DNA of 64,000 nucleotides from Prochlorococcus sp. AG-363-A16 (GTDB taxonomy: Bacteria > Cyanobacteriota > Cyanobacteriia > PCC-6307 > Cyanobiaceae), in assembly GCA_003280345.1 (NCBI GenBank), contig QCFB01000006.1:16214-80213 (forward strand). The letters are read 5' to 3'. Numbering within the stretch: position 1 is the first letter of the stretch; each line of letters starts with the position of its first letter. This document shows positions 21,251 through 29,305 of the stretch, in pieces. The translations under genes were made by a program, and so were the position numbers. The notes beneath the pieces are model-generated. The model did not search any database. It worked only from the letters and a program-made list of their open reading frames with translations, and was not told the origin of the DNA.

Positions 21251-21259
21251 TTAAGCAGC
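21242..21259. other. Stem-loop spanning two convergent stop codons
   Basis: GCTGCTT (21242-21248), loop GATT, AAGCAGC (21253-21259): a perfect 7-bp inverted repeat. It covers the TGA of the small proline-tail gene and the TAA of sqdX. There is no U tract on either side, so it is not a standard intrinsic terminator; it may act as a bidirectional 3'-end structure. Confidence 0.4.
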
Positions 21260-22399
21260 AATTTGTATTGATTGCTTAAGGAGAATTTTTTTGTAGTAAC
21301 TCCTTAGTTGTTCTGTTGCGTTAGCCCATCCCCATTTTTCAGCCTCATCTCGTGCAGCTTGCCTCATTTGTTGGCGCTCAACATCATTCCCTAGGAGTTT
21401 GTTGGTCGCCTTAATTAGGCTGGATGAGCCATCATCTTGTCCGTCAGGGTTATATAGACAGCCATTTTTTCCATCAGTGATTATGTCTGGGATACCTCCT
21501 CTGTTGGCTCCTACTACAGGACATCCTGCGGCCATTGCTTCAAGAAGCACTAATCCAAGCGTTTCAGTACTAGATGGGAATAAGAAGGCATCTCCGCAGG
21601 CATAGGCGCTAGCAAGCTCTTCTCCGGCTAGATATCCAACGAAAGTGGTTGCTGTTCCTTCAAAAACTTTTTCTAATTGCTGCCGATGTGGGCCATCACC
21701 AACTAGCGCAAGTCTTGTATGAGGTAGTGCTTCTAGTACAGGCTTGATTCGTTCAATTTGTTTTTCTGCAGATAGTCTTCCTACATAAATTAGAAGTGCC
21801 CCTTCATCACTAAAATTACCTAATAGGCGCTCACGCATTAGTTCATTTTTTAATTCGGGACGGAATGTCTCAGTATCTACTCCTCGTTGCCATAGGGCAG
21901 TGTGTTGAATTCCTTTCTCACTAAGCTCTTTAACCATTGCTGTTGATGTGCAAAGGTTCAAAATTGCTTGATTGTGAGCTGCCTTGAGAAGTTCCCAGAG
22001 TAGGGGCTCGAGCATTCCCATTCCATAGTGCTCAAGATATTTTGGAAGATGGGTGTGATAGCTAGCTATTAAGGGGATATTGTTGGTTTTTGCAAGCCAA
22101 ATCCCTCCTAAACCAAGTACTGCGGGATTAACAACATGTATGAGGTCCGGTTGGAAATTTTCTAGTGCATCTGATACGGCTGGTCCAGGAAGACCAAGTT
22201 TTAATTCTGGGTAAAGAGGTAAAGGCATTGCAGGAACACCTACAACCTTTGCTCCCATGTAATTGTCAGGGCATCCCTCTGGGCAAAAAACAACTACCTC
22301 ATCACCTGCCTCAATGAGGTGCTTCACAGTTTTAGTCAGTCTGGTAACTATTCCGTCGACTTTGGGTAGGAAAGTCTCGGTAAAAAATGCGATCTTCAC
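21251..22399 (-). CDS. sqdX: Sulfoquinovosyltransferase SqdX (GT4 glycosyltransferase)
   Basis: 382-aa GT-B fold glycosyltransferase that transfers sulfoquinovose from UDP-sulfoquinovose to diacylglycerol, completing the sulfolipid SQDG of thylakoids. The N-terminus reads FFTETFLPKVDGIVTRL, a hallmark of the GT4 SqdX/SQD2 group. Donor-domain motifs include YVGRLSAEKQIERI and the E-x7-E type PSSTETLGLVLLEAMAAG. It sits 27 bases downstream of sqdB on the same strand, as expected for a sulfolipid operon. Assignment is strengthened by this neighbour. Confidence 0.94.
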   Translation of the reverse strand: MKIAFFTETFLPKVDGIVTRLTKTVKHLIEAGDEVVVFCPEGCPDNYMGAKVVGVPAMPLPLYPELKLGLPGPAVSDALENFQPDLIHVVNPAVLGLGGIWLAKTNNIPLIASYHTHLPKYLEHYGMGMLEPLLWELLKAAHNQAILNLCTSTAMVKELSEKGIQHTALWQRGVDTETFRPELKNELMRERLLGNFSDEGALLIYVGRLSAEKQIERIKPVLEALPHTRLALVGDGPHRQQLEKVFEGTATTFVGYLAGEELASAYACGDAFLFPSSTETLGLVLLEAMAAGCPVVGANRGGIPDIITDGKNGCLYNPDGQDDGSSSLIKATNKLLGNDVERQQMRQAARDEAEKWGWANATEQLRSYYKKILLKQSIQIAA

Positions 22400-22426
22400 T
22401 TTTCTAGTTGTGAAGAGAGTATGTGA

Positions 22427-23623
22427 TCAAGCATTTTTGTGAATTGCTAGGGCTTGTGTTGTGGTCCATGCTGATACACAAGGTATTCGATTGCGATCAC
22501 ATCGATCTGCCCAGCGTCGGGCAACATCTACTACCTCAGTCAGAAGACCATCATCGAGAGTAGTTGGATCTAATCCAAGCTCTATGAAGCAACGATTGTC
22601 GACGATTAAATCGTTTTCAACAGCTTCATTTCTTGGGTTGGGTAGATAATTCAGTTTTGCACCAGTCAGTGTGGCTACCTTTTTCGCTAATTCTCCAACC
22701 TGATGACTCTCAGTCATTTGATTGAAAATCTTTACTCTTTCTCCTTGAGTTGGTGGATTTTCCAGTGCAAGTTGGACACATTTCACAGAGTCACGAATAT
22801 GAATAAATGCACGAGTTTGTCCACCTGTGCCATGAACAGTTAATGGATAACCAATAGCTGCTTGCATCAGGAATCGATTTAATACAGTTCCGTAATCGCC
22901 GTCGTAATCAAAGCGATTGGTAAGACGTGGGTCTTTACTAGTTGATTCAGTATTCGTTCCCCATACAATTCCTTGATGTAAATCAGTTATGCGGACTTTA
23001 TCGTTTTTGTTGTAATACAGAAAAAGAAGCTGGTCTAGCGTTTTCGTCATGTGATAAACGCTGCCAGGGCTAGCAGGGTGAAGGATTTCTTCCTCAAAAC
23101 GACTGCCATCTGGTTGAGGTACTTCAACTTTTAAATAGCCTTCGGGGATTGTTGCTCCACGATGTGATCCATATCCATAAACCCCCATTGTCCCTAGGTG
23201 GACTATATGAATATCTAGTCCACTTTCAACGATTGCAGCTAAGAGGTTGTGAGTGCCGTTGACGTTGTTGTCAACTGTGTAGCGCTTGGTAGCGCTGGAT
23301 TTCATGGAATAGGGTGCTGCTCTTTGTTCTGCAAAGTGAACTATCGCATCGGGTTTATTGCTTTGGAGCAAGCTCAATAGCCTCTCGTATTCGTTTGCGA
23401 TGTCAAGTCGCTCAAAGGTCATAGGTTTTCCACCTACTTCTTCCCAGGCTTTTAGTCGGTCTCCAATGCTTGAGATTGGAGTGAGAGACTCAACTTCGAG
23501 ATCAAGATCTATTTTTCGCCGACTGAGATTGTCGACGATAAGAACATCGTGACCTTGGTCGGCCAAGTTCACTGCACAAGGCCACCCACAGAAGCCATCG
23601 CCACCAAGAACTAGAACTTTCAA
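22427..23623 (-). CDS. sqdB: UDP-sulfoquinovose synthase SqdB
   Basis: 398-aa short-chain dehydrogenase-like enzyme that makes UDP-sulfoquinovose from UDP-glucose and sulfite, the head-group donor for SQDG. The NAD-binding motif is GGDGFCGWPCAVNL near the N-terminus. The catalytic Tyr-x3-Lys is in SVYHMTKTLDQ, and the conserved Thr is in LGTMGVYGYG. It is the first of the pair sqdB-sqdX. A Psb34-like gene lies 59 bases upstream on the same strand. Confidence 0.95.
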   Translation of the reverse strand: MKVLVLGGDGFCGWPCAVNLADQGHDVLIVDNLSRRKIDLDLEVESLTPISSIGDRLKAWEEVGGKPMTFERLDIANEYERLLSLLQSNKPDAIVHFAEQRAAPYSMKSSATKRYTVDNNVNGTHNLLAAIVESGLDIHIVHLGTMGVYGYGSHRGATIPEGYLKVEVPQPDGSRFEEEILHPASPGSVYHMTKTLDQLLFLYYNKNDKVRITDLHQGIVWGTNTESTSKDPRLTNRFDYDGDYGTVLNRFLMQAAIGYPLTVHGTGGQTRAFIHIRDSVKCVQLALENPPTQGERVKIFNQMTESHQVGELAKKVATLTGAKLNYLPNPRNEAVENDLIVDNRCFIELGLDPTTLDDGLLTEVVDVARRWADRCDRNRIPCVSAWTTTQALAIHKNA

Positions 23624-23682
23624 CCCAAACTCCAGCAGATAAAGAGCAATTGGCTCAATTAAAGCAAGCTACTACAGGCTTT

Positions 23683-23850
23683 TCAGCTAATGGTAAGCCT
23701 GATGACAATTAAACCAATTCCAAGTAGTAATCCAACAATGAGCAATTGCCGAGATCCATTGGTATTACTAGAGCCAGTTTTAATTACTTCAATTTTTGGT
23801 TCTTTTGCAAACGCGTTAAGTCGTCCGCCTTCTTCTTCTGTAACGGACAT
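23683..23850 (-). CDS. psb34: Psb34-like (ssl1498 family) one-helix protein, 55 aa
   Basis: A minus-strand frame from ATG 23850 to TGA 23683 encodes 55 residues. It has an N-terminal polar part (MSVTEEEGGRLNAFAKEPK) and one C-terminal transmembrane helix (LLIVGLLLGIGLIVIRLTIS). The pattern GGRLNxFAxEPK followed by a single helix matches the ssl1498/Psb34 family, associated in other cyanobacteria with photosystem II assembly, where it binds assembly intermediates. The family match is from recalled pattern, not a search. It precedes sqdB and could share its transcript; the short gap has a weak hairpin (AGGCTT/AAGCCT). Confidence 0.72.
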   Translation of the reverse strand: MSVTEEEGGRLNAFAKEPKIEVIKTGSSNTNGSRQLLIVGLLLGIGLIVIRLTIS

Positions 23851-23903
23851 TTTTTCTACACATCTCGGCGGAGGTTATGGATATTTTGGCCTGTAAATGC
23901 AGA

Positions 23904-24749
23904 TCAGTTACTTTCTGTTACGGTCTTTTGGGATATTGGGCTTGAAATAATCCCAGAATTTGGAGAGCTTGCTGAAGCTTTTGACCCTTTAGCAAGTGCT
24001 CCTGCAAGGAAAGCTTGTCTGCCTGCTTGTACGGCTTTAGACATTGCTTCTGCCATTAATGGGGCATTGTCTGCCATTGCTATGGCGCTGTTGATTAGAA
24101 CAGCATCTGCCCCCATTTCCATTGCATGAGCAGCATGGCTTGGAACTCCAAGGCCTGCATCTACAACAACAGGAATGCCCGCATTCTCGATGATTAATGC
24201 AATGTTTGCTTCATTCTGTAGGCCCTGCGCTGAACCTATTGGGGAGCCAAGAGGCATGACCGTTGCGCATCCGACCTCCTCTAGTCTTTTTGCTAGCAAA
24301 GGATCTGCATTGATATAAGGCAGAACTGTGAAGCCTTCTTTGATAAGTTTTTCCGCTGCTTCAAGAGTGCCAAATGGATCGGGAAGTAGATAACGTTGGT
24401 CAGGGATTACCTCCAGTTTGACAAAGTTGTTATTTGATTGGCCTGCAACTTTTGCTAATTCACGCCCCAATCTTGCCACGCGAATTGCTTCGTCAGCATT
24501 GGAACAGCCAGCAGTATTGGGAAGCATCCAAGTCTTTGTCCAATCAATGGCTTCCATGAGGCCATTGTGGCTTGTTTCTAGTGACTGAACTCTTCTTATT
24601 GCAACAGTAACCATTTCGCTTTTTGAACTAAGTAAGCTTTGTTTCATTGACTTCAAGTTTGCATATTTGCCAGTCCCAAGAAAAAGACGACTTTGAAAAA
24701 TTTTTTCACCGATTTTTAGAGAATCTTGATTGCTTTGCATGTAATTCAC
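23904..24749 (-). CDS. thiG: Thiazole synthase
   Basis: 281-aa TIM-barrel enzyme that forms the thiazole phosphate of thiamine from deoxyxylulose phosphate, ThiS thiocarboxylate and dehydroglycine. Family blocks are SRLFLGTGKYANL near the N-terminus, EMVTVAIRRV, LPNTAGCSNADEAIRVARL and the phosphate-binding LGSPIGSAQGL. Later, IPVVVDAGLGVPSHAAHAMEMGADAVL is characteristic. The C-terminal tail is Ser/Lys-rich. Start at ATG 24749 (MNYMQSNQ); a second ATG three codons later is possible. I see no TPP riboswitch in the gap upstream. Confidence 0.95.
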   Translation of the reverse strand: MNYMQSNQDSLKIGEKIFQSRLFLGTGKYANLKSMKQSLLSSKSEMVTVAIRRVQSLETSHNGLMEAIDWTKTWMLPNTAGCSNADEAIRVARLGRELAKVAGQSNNNFVKLEVIPDQRYLLPDPFGTLEAAEKLIKEGFTVLPYINADPLLAKRLEEVGCATVMPLGSPIGSAQGLQNEANIALIIENAGIPVVVDAGLGVPSHAAHAMEMGADAVLINSAIAMADNAPLMAEAMSKAVQAGRQAFLAGALAKGSKASASSPNSGIISSPISQKTVTESN

Positions 24750-24826
24750 CTCACTCTTGGCTTCTGAGAATCAAATTGATGGTTTGATGAAAGTCTAATG
24801 TATATTTCATTGTGTTTTAATAATAA

Positions 24827-25393
24827 TTAATTAAAGCCTTTATTGTTTTTGGCTTCACTATTGGCTGTTTGATTTTCCATTAATTTTTGAATTTTTTGAA
24901 CTTGTTTTCTGGCTGTTTTGTTTTTTGGATCAAGAGATAGTACTTCTTGATATACTTTTAAAGCTTCGTCAGTTTGCAATAATTTTTGTTTTGCGAAACC
25001 AAGATTATTTAGGGCTACTGGATAATCAGGCTTAGATTTTAGTGCGTTCTTATAATGAACTATTGCCGATTCAAAATCATCTTGAGCGGCTAATGCAAAA
25101 CCTAGTGCATTTTCTATAACTGCTTTAGCTTCGTCTGGTTCGTTATTTAGTTGTTTAAGTGCTTTCCGAAGTGTTGTTATTGCTTGTGGATAAAGCCTTT
25201 TTCTTATTTGTACAGTTGCTAGTTCATATAGTTCAGAAGCCTCTTTGGAAGAAGAAGCGCCTCCTTTTTCTAGTTTGATTAGATTTATTTCATCATTGCG
25301 TACTCTTAATAGTTGACGCCCAACTAATATTGCAAATATTAGAAGTATTGCAATGAGTCCGATTAGATAAGTTTCAGGCTGAAGAATTTTCAT
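24827..25393 (-). CDS. TPR-repeat membrane-anchored protein, Ycf37-like
   Basis: 188 aa. A single N-terminal transmembrane helix (YLIGLIAILLIFAILVG) is followed by about three tetratricopeptide repeats, visible as ELYELATVQIRKRLYPQAITTLRKAL, ENALGFALAAQDDFESAIVHYKNAL and LNNLGFAKQKLLQTDEALKVYQEVL-type units (each with the A-x3-Y/G-x3-Y-x2-A-x6-A/P pattern). Cyanobacterial Ycf37 has this layout and assists photosystem I stability or assembly. I favour that identity but other small TPR anchors exist. The C-terminus is polar. Confidence 0.68.
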   Translation of the reverse strand: MKILQPETYLIGLIAILLIFAILVGRQLLRVRNDEINLIKLEKGGASSSKEASELYELATVQIRKRLYPQAITTLRKALKQLNNEPDEAKAVIENALGFALAAQDDFESAIVHYKNALKSKPDYPVALNNLGFAKQKLLQTDEALKVYQEVLSLDPKNKTARKQVQKIQKLMENQTANSEAKNNKGFN

Positions 25394-25667
25394 AGCTCTA
25401 AATTGCTGCTGGCTTTCAACTTGAACTTTGAAGTGGAATCAGAGCTTTAAGTGAAGAAATAATGCCAGCTATGTTTATAAGATCTTATTTGAAAATTAGA
25501 GGGTTTTCCCTCAATTACATAAATACTCTATAAATCTTTTATCTAGCACGTCGACAAAGCTTATTGAATCAACCATATTATTCACACATATTGATATTTA
25601 TGCATGAATAATTTTGAATGCAAAATTCAATTCTTATTTAGTGACTAATGTATTGAATTGAGAATTG
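25394..25667. other. Intergenic stretch, no gene seen
   Basis: AT-rich 274-base gap between the Ycf37-like gene and rplT, the longest in the window. It holds only a weak five-base hairpin (GAGGG-TTTT-CCCTC, 25499-25512). No tRNA-like or obvious small coding frame was found. Confidence 0.5.
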
Positions 25668-26015
25668 TTATTTTTTAGCTAATTCAATGACGCTAGTGAA
25701 ACTTGTTGGGTCTATTACAGCAAGTTGGGCCAGCATTTTTCTATTGAGACGTACGTTTGCTTTTTTAAGCTCCCCTATTAGCTTGCTATAGCTCATTCCA
25801 TTAATTCTTGCTGCGGCATTAATGCGAGCAATCCATAGTCTTCGGAAATCACGTTTGCGTCGTCTGCGATCTCTATAGGCATTGCATAGAGCCTTCATTA
25901 CACGTTGGTTAGCCGTGCGGAATAGGTTTCCGTTACTTCCACGAAAACCCTTGGCTAGATGAAGGATTTTTTTGCGACGCTTGCGTGCAACGTTGCCTCT
26001 CTTGACGCGTGCCAT
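25668..26015 (-). CDS. rplT: 50S ribosomal protein L20
   Basis: 115-aa basic ribosomal protein that nucleates 50S assembly. It has the family start [16 protein letters not shown], then the conserved helical [23 protein letters not shown] and the C-terminal helical domain ending in [14 protein letters not shown]. It lies 64 bases downstream of rpmI. The usual partner infC is not here; it is at 57073-57741, separated by about 31 kb. Confidence 0.97.
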   Translation of the reverse strand: MARVKRGNVARKRRKKILHLAKGFRGSNGNLFRTANQRVMKALCNAYRDRRRRKRDFRRLWIARINAAARINGMSYSKLIGELKKANVRLNRKMLAQLAVIDPTSFTSVIELAKK

Positions 26016-26079
26016 GGGGTTAAATCAATCGGTGCAGAATCAGAACATATGGAACGAACTGTGGAATCAGTTTCGTTCT

Positions 26080-26277
26080 TTAGGCATATGGGAGCATAAG
26101 ACTCACATTTTCCGAATCACGTTCATCTACAACTGCCTTGGTTGCAAGATGTCGTTTTAATTTGGTGCTTTTATGGTCAAGCAGGTGATTGCGGAAAGCC
26201 CTACGACGCATGAACTTGCCATTGCCAGTTGCCTTGAACCGCTTCGCGGCAGCTTTGCGGGTCTTTAGCTTTGGCAT
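26080..26277 (-). CDS. rpmI: 50S ribosomal protein L35
   Basis: 65-aa very basic protein with the family hallmarks [18 protein letters not shown] and the C-terminal [14 protein letters not shown]. First gene of the rpmI-rplT pair. Classical infC-rpmI-rplT clustering is broken in this genome. No L20-type autoregulatory structure was discerned in the 112-base gap upstream. Confidence 0.96.
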   Translation of the reverse strand: MPKLKTRKAAAKRFKATGNGKFMRRRAFRNHLLDHKSTKLKRHLATKAVVDERDSENVSLMLPYA

Positions 26278-26389
26278 TTTTATCTAGGGCACAATTTACA
26301 AGACTACGTCCTTGACCTGCCAGAAGCCAAGCTAGAAACTATGTAATGTTCTTGGTCTTCTTATAAGCATTTAGTTTTGCTTTTGTTGC

Positions 26390-27946
26390 ATGATTTCTTC
26401 CAAGCTTGTTTTGAGAGGCTTTTTGCTTATTGTCGCGGGACTTTCTTTGGGTTGCAGTTCCAAACAATTATTTGAAAAGAGTTCATTGCTTTTGCCTAAG
26501 AGCAAGGATTTACCAGAATCTATTGAGTCATTACCTTCACCAGAATTACTTTTAGTTGGCCTAGAGCCTTATTTGGGACGCAACACGAGTTCTATTAGCG
26601 TTGCTTCTCCATTGCATTTGATAAGTGATGGTAGACCTTTGATCTTGAAAGATTCAAAAGGAGTTGTTCATAAGTCAGCTGGCATAACGATTGAATGGGC
26701 AAATGTTCCTTTAAAAGACCCAAGATTAGTTACCCGTCAAGTTTTTGGCCATTTTTCCAGTTTTGAGTCTGCTCAGCGATTAGCAGTCCATTTGAAGGCC
26801 TTGGGCTTAGCAGCTGTAGTAGCACACCCTGCTGATTGGGAAGTTTGGTTGCCTCAAAATGCCAAGCTTCCTGAGGGGATGAAGGCAAATTTTTGGAATG
26901 AAACCATTACATCTGAGGTGCGACCAGTTTTAAAGGATCAGAGTGGAAAATATCTTTTATCTGGTCCTATTCAAATTGAAGCCCCGGATGGTTTGCGTTG
27001 GAAGGGTGGAGTGTATTTAGGCCCCTTTTGGCTTCAACCTGATGCTTATGGGAGTTGGACATTAGTTGAACAGGTACCAATAGATCGTTATTTAAATGGG
27101 GTTGTACCACATGAGATTGGTTTTGGTTCTCCACCGGCAGCATTAGAGGTGCAGGCTGTTCTTGCGAGAACATGGGCAATCGCAAATAGGCATAGATTTG
27201 CATTAGATGGATACCATGTATGTAGTGATACTCAATGCCAGGTATATAAAGATCCTGAAAAGGCTAATCAAGAAGTGAAAAAAGCAATAACTAAGACGAC
27301 TGGCAAGATTTTGAAATGGCAGAAGAAGCCTATTCATGCTGTATATCATGCAAGTAATGGGGGTGTTATGGCATCTGCTACAGAGGCCTGGTCAATGCTG
27401 GGTGTCCCTTACCTTCGAGCGGAGTTAGATGGTTCTAGTCAATGGACTAAACGTTTTAAATTGCCATTAACAAATAGTGCTGATGTTAGGTCTCTTCTCT
27501 CTGGGACAAGTGAGGGAGTTTTTGGAAAATTTCATTCAAGATTTAGATGGAGGAGAATTCTTACTGCTAAAGAATTGAACAAAATTTTGCCTATTTTTAA
27601 CTCAACTGAGGCATATCCTAGAAAAATTAGAGTTCTTGAGCGTGGAGAGAGTGGAAGGGTATTGGCTTTAGAAATTGTTGGTCAAACTAAGAAATCTCGA
27701 TCTGTTTTGAGGCTAGATAACATTCGTAGAGTTTTACGTTCTTTGCCGAGCACTCTTTTTGTCGTTAACCAAATGAAAGAAGGGTCTTGGGAGATTTTGG
27801 GTGGAGGTTTTGGGCATGGAGCAGGTCTTTCGCAAGCTGGCGCTATTGATTTGGCACGTCGCGGTTGGACATCAGAGATGATTTTTCAGCATTATTACCC
27901 TGGAACAATCTATGGATCTTTGTCGGACTTGACCAAAGCCCCTTAG
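26390..27946 (+). CDS. SpoIID/LytB-domain lipoprotein-like protein
   Basis: 518 aa. The N-terminus (LLIVAGLSLGCSS) looks like a lipoprotein signal with a cysteine at residue 22, so export is likely. A SpoIID-type domain follows: GSWTLVEQVPIDRYLNGVVPHEIG, VQAVLARTWAIANRH and a cysteine-containing CSDTQCQVYKD loop. A C-terminal GGGFGHGAGLSQAGAIDLARRG motif completes the domain. In sporulating bacteria SpoIID cleaves peptidoglycan glycan strands; in cyanobacteria the family is annotated as amidase enhancer. The first third (residues 60-180) contains a SPOR-like segment. Role in cell-wall turnover is inferred. Confidence 0.85.
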   Translation: MISSKLVLRGFLLIVAGLSLGCSSKQLFEKSSLLLPKSKDLPESIESLPSPELLLVGLEPYLGRNTSSISVASPLHLISDGRPLILKDSKGVVHKSAGITIEWANVPLKDPRLVTRQVFGHFSSFESAQRLAVHLKALGLAAVVAHPADWEVWLPQNAKLPEGMKANFWNETITSEVRPVLKDQSGKYLLSGPIQIEAPDGLRWKGGVYLGPFWLQPDAYGSWTLVEQVPIDRYLNGVVPHEIGFGSPPAALEVQAVLARTWAIANRHRFALDGYHVCSDTQCQVYKDPEKANQEVKKAITKTTGKILKWQKKPIHAVYHASNGGVMASATEAWSMLGVPYLRAELDGSSQWTKRFKLPLTNSADVRSLLSGTSEGVFGKFHSRFRWRRILTAKELNKILPIFNSTEAYPRKIRVLERGESGRVLALEIVGQTKKSRSVLRLDNIRRVLRSLPSTLFVVNQMKEGSWEILGGGFGHGAGLSQAGAIDLARRGWTSEMIFQHYYPGTIYGSLSDLTKAP

Positions 27947-27970
27947 AGTCACTAAACCCCGAGTATATCT

Positions 27971-29299
27971 ATGGCCACGGCTGCTGTGAGAGGAGAGCGC
28001 CGACGTGGCAAGACAGCATTGTTCTTGATTGTTTGTGGTTGGGCAGGATCGGTGCCACATTGGCTGGAGCCAACACGCAGCCTTTGGCCTGCTATAACTT
28101 TGGCTTTTTTATTAGGAGGCTATTGCTTACAAACTGTTTTGCGAGATAGAGAGCAATGGTTGAAGAATTCGAACTCTGCTTTAGCTAAGTCTCTCAATGA
28201 AGAAAATGCTCCTAGGGTTGACGTCTTGGTTGCTGCCAGAGATGAGGAAGCTGTTATAGAACGATTAGTTATCCGTTTGACTGCCCTTCGTTATCCGCAA
28301 GGCAAACTTTCAATATGGATTATTGATGACGGTAGTAAGGATCAAACTCCTTTGATTCTTGAAGATTTGTGTGAGAAGTTTCCAAATTTGAATGTTATTC
28401 AGCGCACACGATCAGCAGGAGGCGGCAAGTCCGGTGCCCTTAATCAGGCTTTGACCAAGATTTCGGGAGATTGGTTATTGATTCTTGATGCAGATGCTCA
28501 ATTCCAAGAAGATCTTTTGTATCGTTTGATTCCTTTTGCTCAAGAGGATGGATTTGAGGCTGTTCAGCTAAGAAAAGCGGTTGTTAATGCTGATCAAAAC
28601 CTTCTAACTAAATTTCAGGCGATGGAAATGGCTATGGATGCAGTTATCCAGCATGGCCGTTTGGCAGGAGGTGGGGTTGTGGAATTGCGAGGCAATGGCC
28701 AATTTTTAAAACGTACTGCTCTAGAAAATTGTGGTGGTTTTAATGAAGAAACAGTTACTGATGATCTTGATTTGAGTTTTCGCCTGCTCACATCTGGAGC
28801 ATTGCTTAGTATCCTTTGGGACCCTCCAGTAGAAGAAGAAGCTGTTGAAAGTTTGCCTACTCTTTGGAAACAAAGACAGAGATGGGCTGAAGGAGGGTTG
28901 CAGCGCTTTTTTGATTATTGGCCTTTGCTGATTTCTAATAAGTTAAAGTTTACTCAGCGTAGAGATTTGGCTTGTTTTTTTCTTCTTCAATATGCTCTTC
29001 CTATTGTTTCATTTTTTGACCTATTAACTACTTTGTTAACTCGGACAATGCCAACCTATTGGCCCCTTTCCTTTGTAGCATTTAGTGTTTCTGGATTAGC
29101 TTATTGGCGTGGATGTACGAGAAGTAGTGAAGGTCCAACCTTGCCAGAACCAAGACCAACAACATTACTTTTGGCAATTATTTATTTGTTGCATTGGTTT
29201 GTAGTCATTCCTTGGGTAACAATGCGAATGGCTCTTTTCCCTAAAAAACTTGTTTGGGCTAAGACTAATCATAGAGGAAATCAACCTATAAAAGTATGA
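27971..29299 (+). CDS. Processive GT2 family glycosyltransferase, membrane bound
   Basis: 442 aa with transmembrane segments at both ends. The catalytic GT2 domain shows D-x-D type DADAQFQEDL, IIDDGSKDQT near residue 115, a later TDDLDLSFRLL and the KQRQRWAEGG motif (Q-x-x-R-W), all hallmarks of processive polysaccharide synthases such as cellulose-synthase-like or poly-N-acetylglucosamine enzymes. The acceptor and product cannot be told from sequence. The gene starts 24 bases after the SpoIID gene on the same strand, suggesting an envelope-related pair. Confidence 0.88.
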   Translation: MATAAVRGERRRGKTALFLIVCGWAGSVPHWLEPTRSLWPAITLAFLLGGYCLQTVLRDREQWLKNSNSALAKSLNEENAPRVDVLVAARDEEAVIERLVIRLTALRYPQGKLSIWIIDDGSKDQTPLILEDLCEKFPNLNVIQRTRSAGGGKSGALNQALTKISGDWLLILDADAQFQEDLLYRLIPFAQEDGFEAVQLRKAVVNADQNLLTKFQAMEMAMDAVIQHGRLAGGGVVELRGNGQFLKRTALENCGGFNEETVTDDLDLSFRLLTSGALLSILWDPPVEEEAVESLPTLWKQRQRWAEGGLQRFFDYWPLLISNKLKFTQRRDLACFFLLQYALPIVSFFDLLTTLLTRTMPTYWPLSFVAFSVSGLAYWRGCTRSSEGPTLPEPRPTTLLLAIIYLLHWFVVIPWVTMRMALFPKKLVWAKTNHRGNQPIKV

Positions 29300-29305
29300 T
29301 TTGGA

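Noticed and set aside
24750-24826. Possible TPP riboswitch near thiG
   Set aside because: No thi-box sequence (CTGAGA with the partner ACCTGATCTGG region) was found on the minus strand upstream of thiG.
25499-25512. GAGGG/CCCTC hairpin as a terminator
   Set aside because: Stem is five bases and no U-run follows on either strand; too weak to call.
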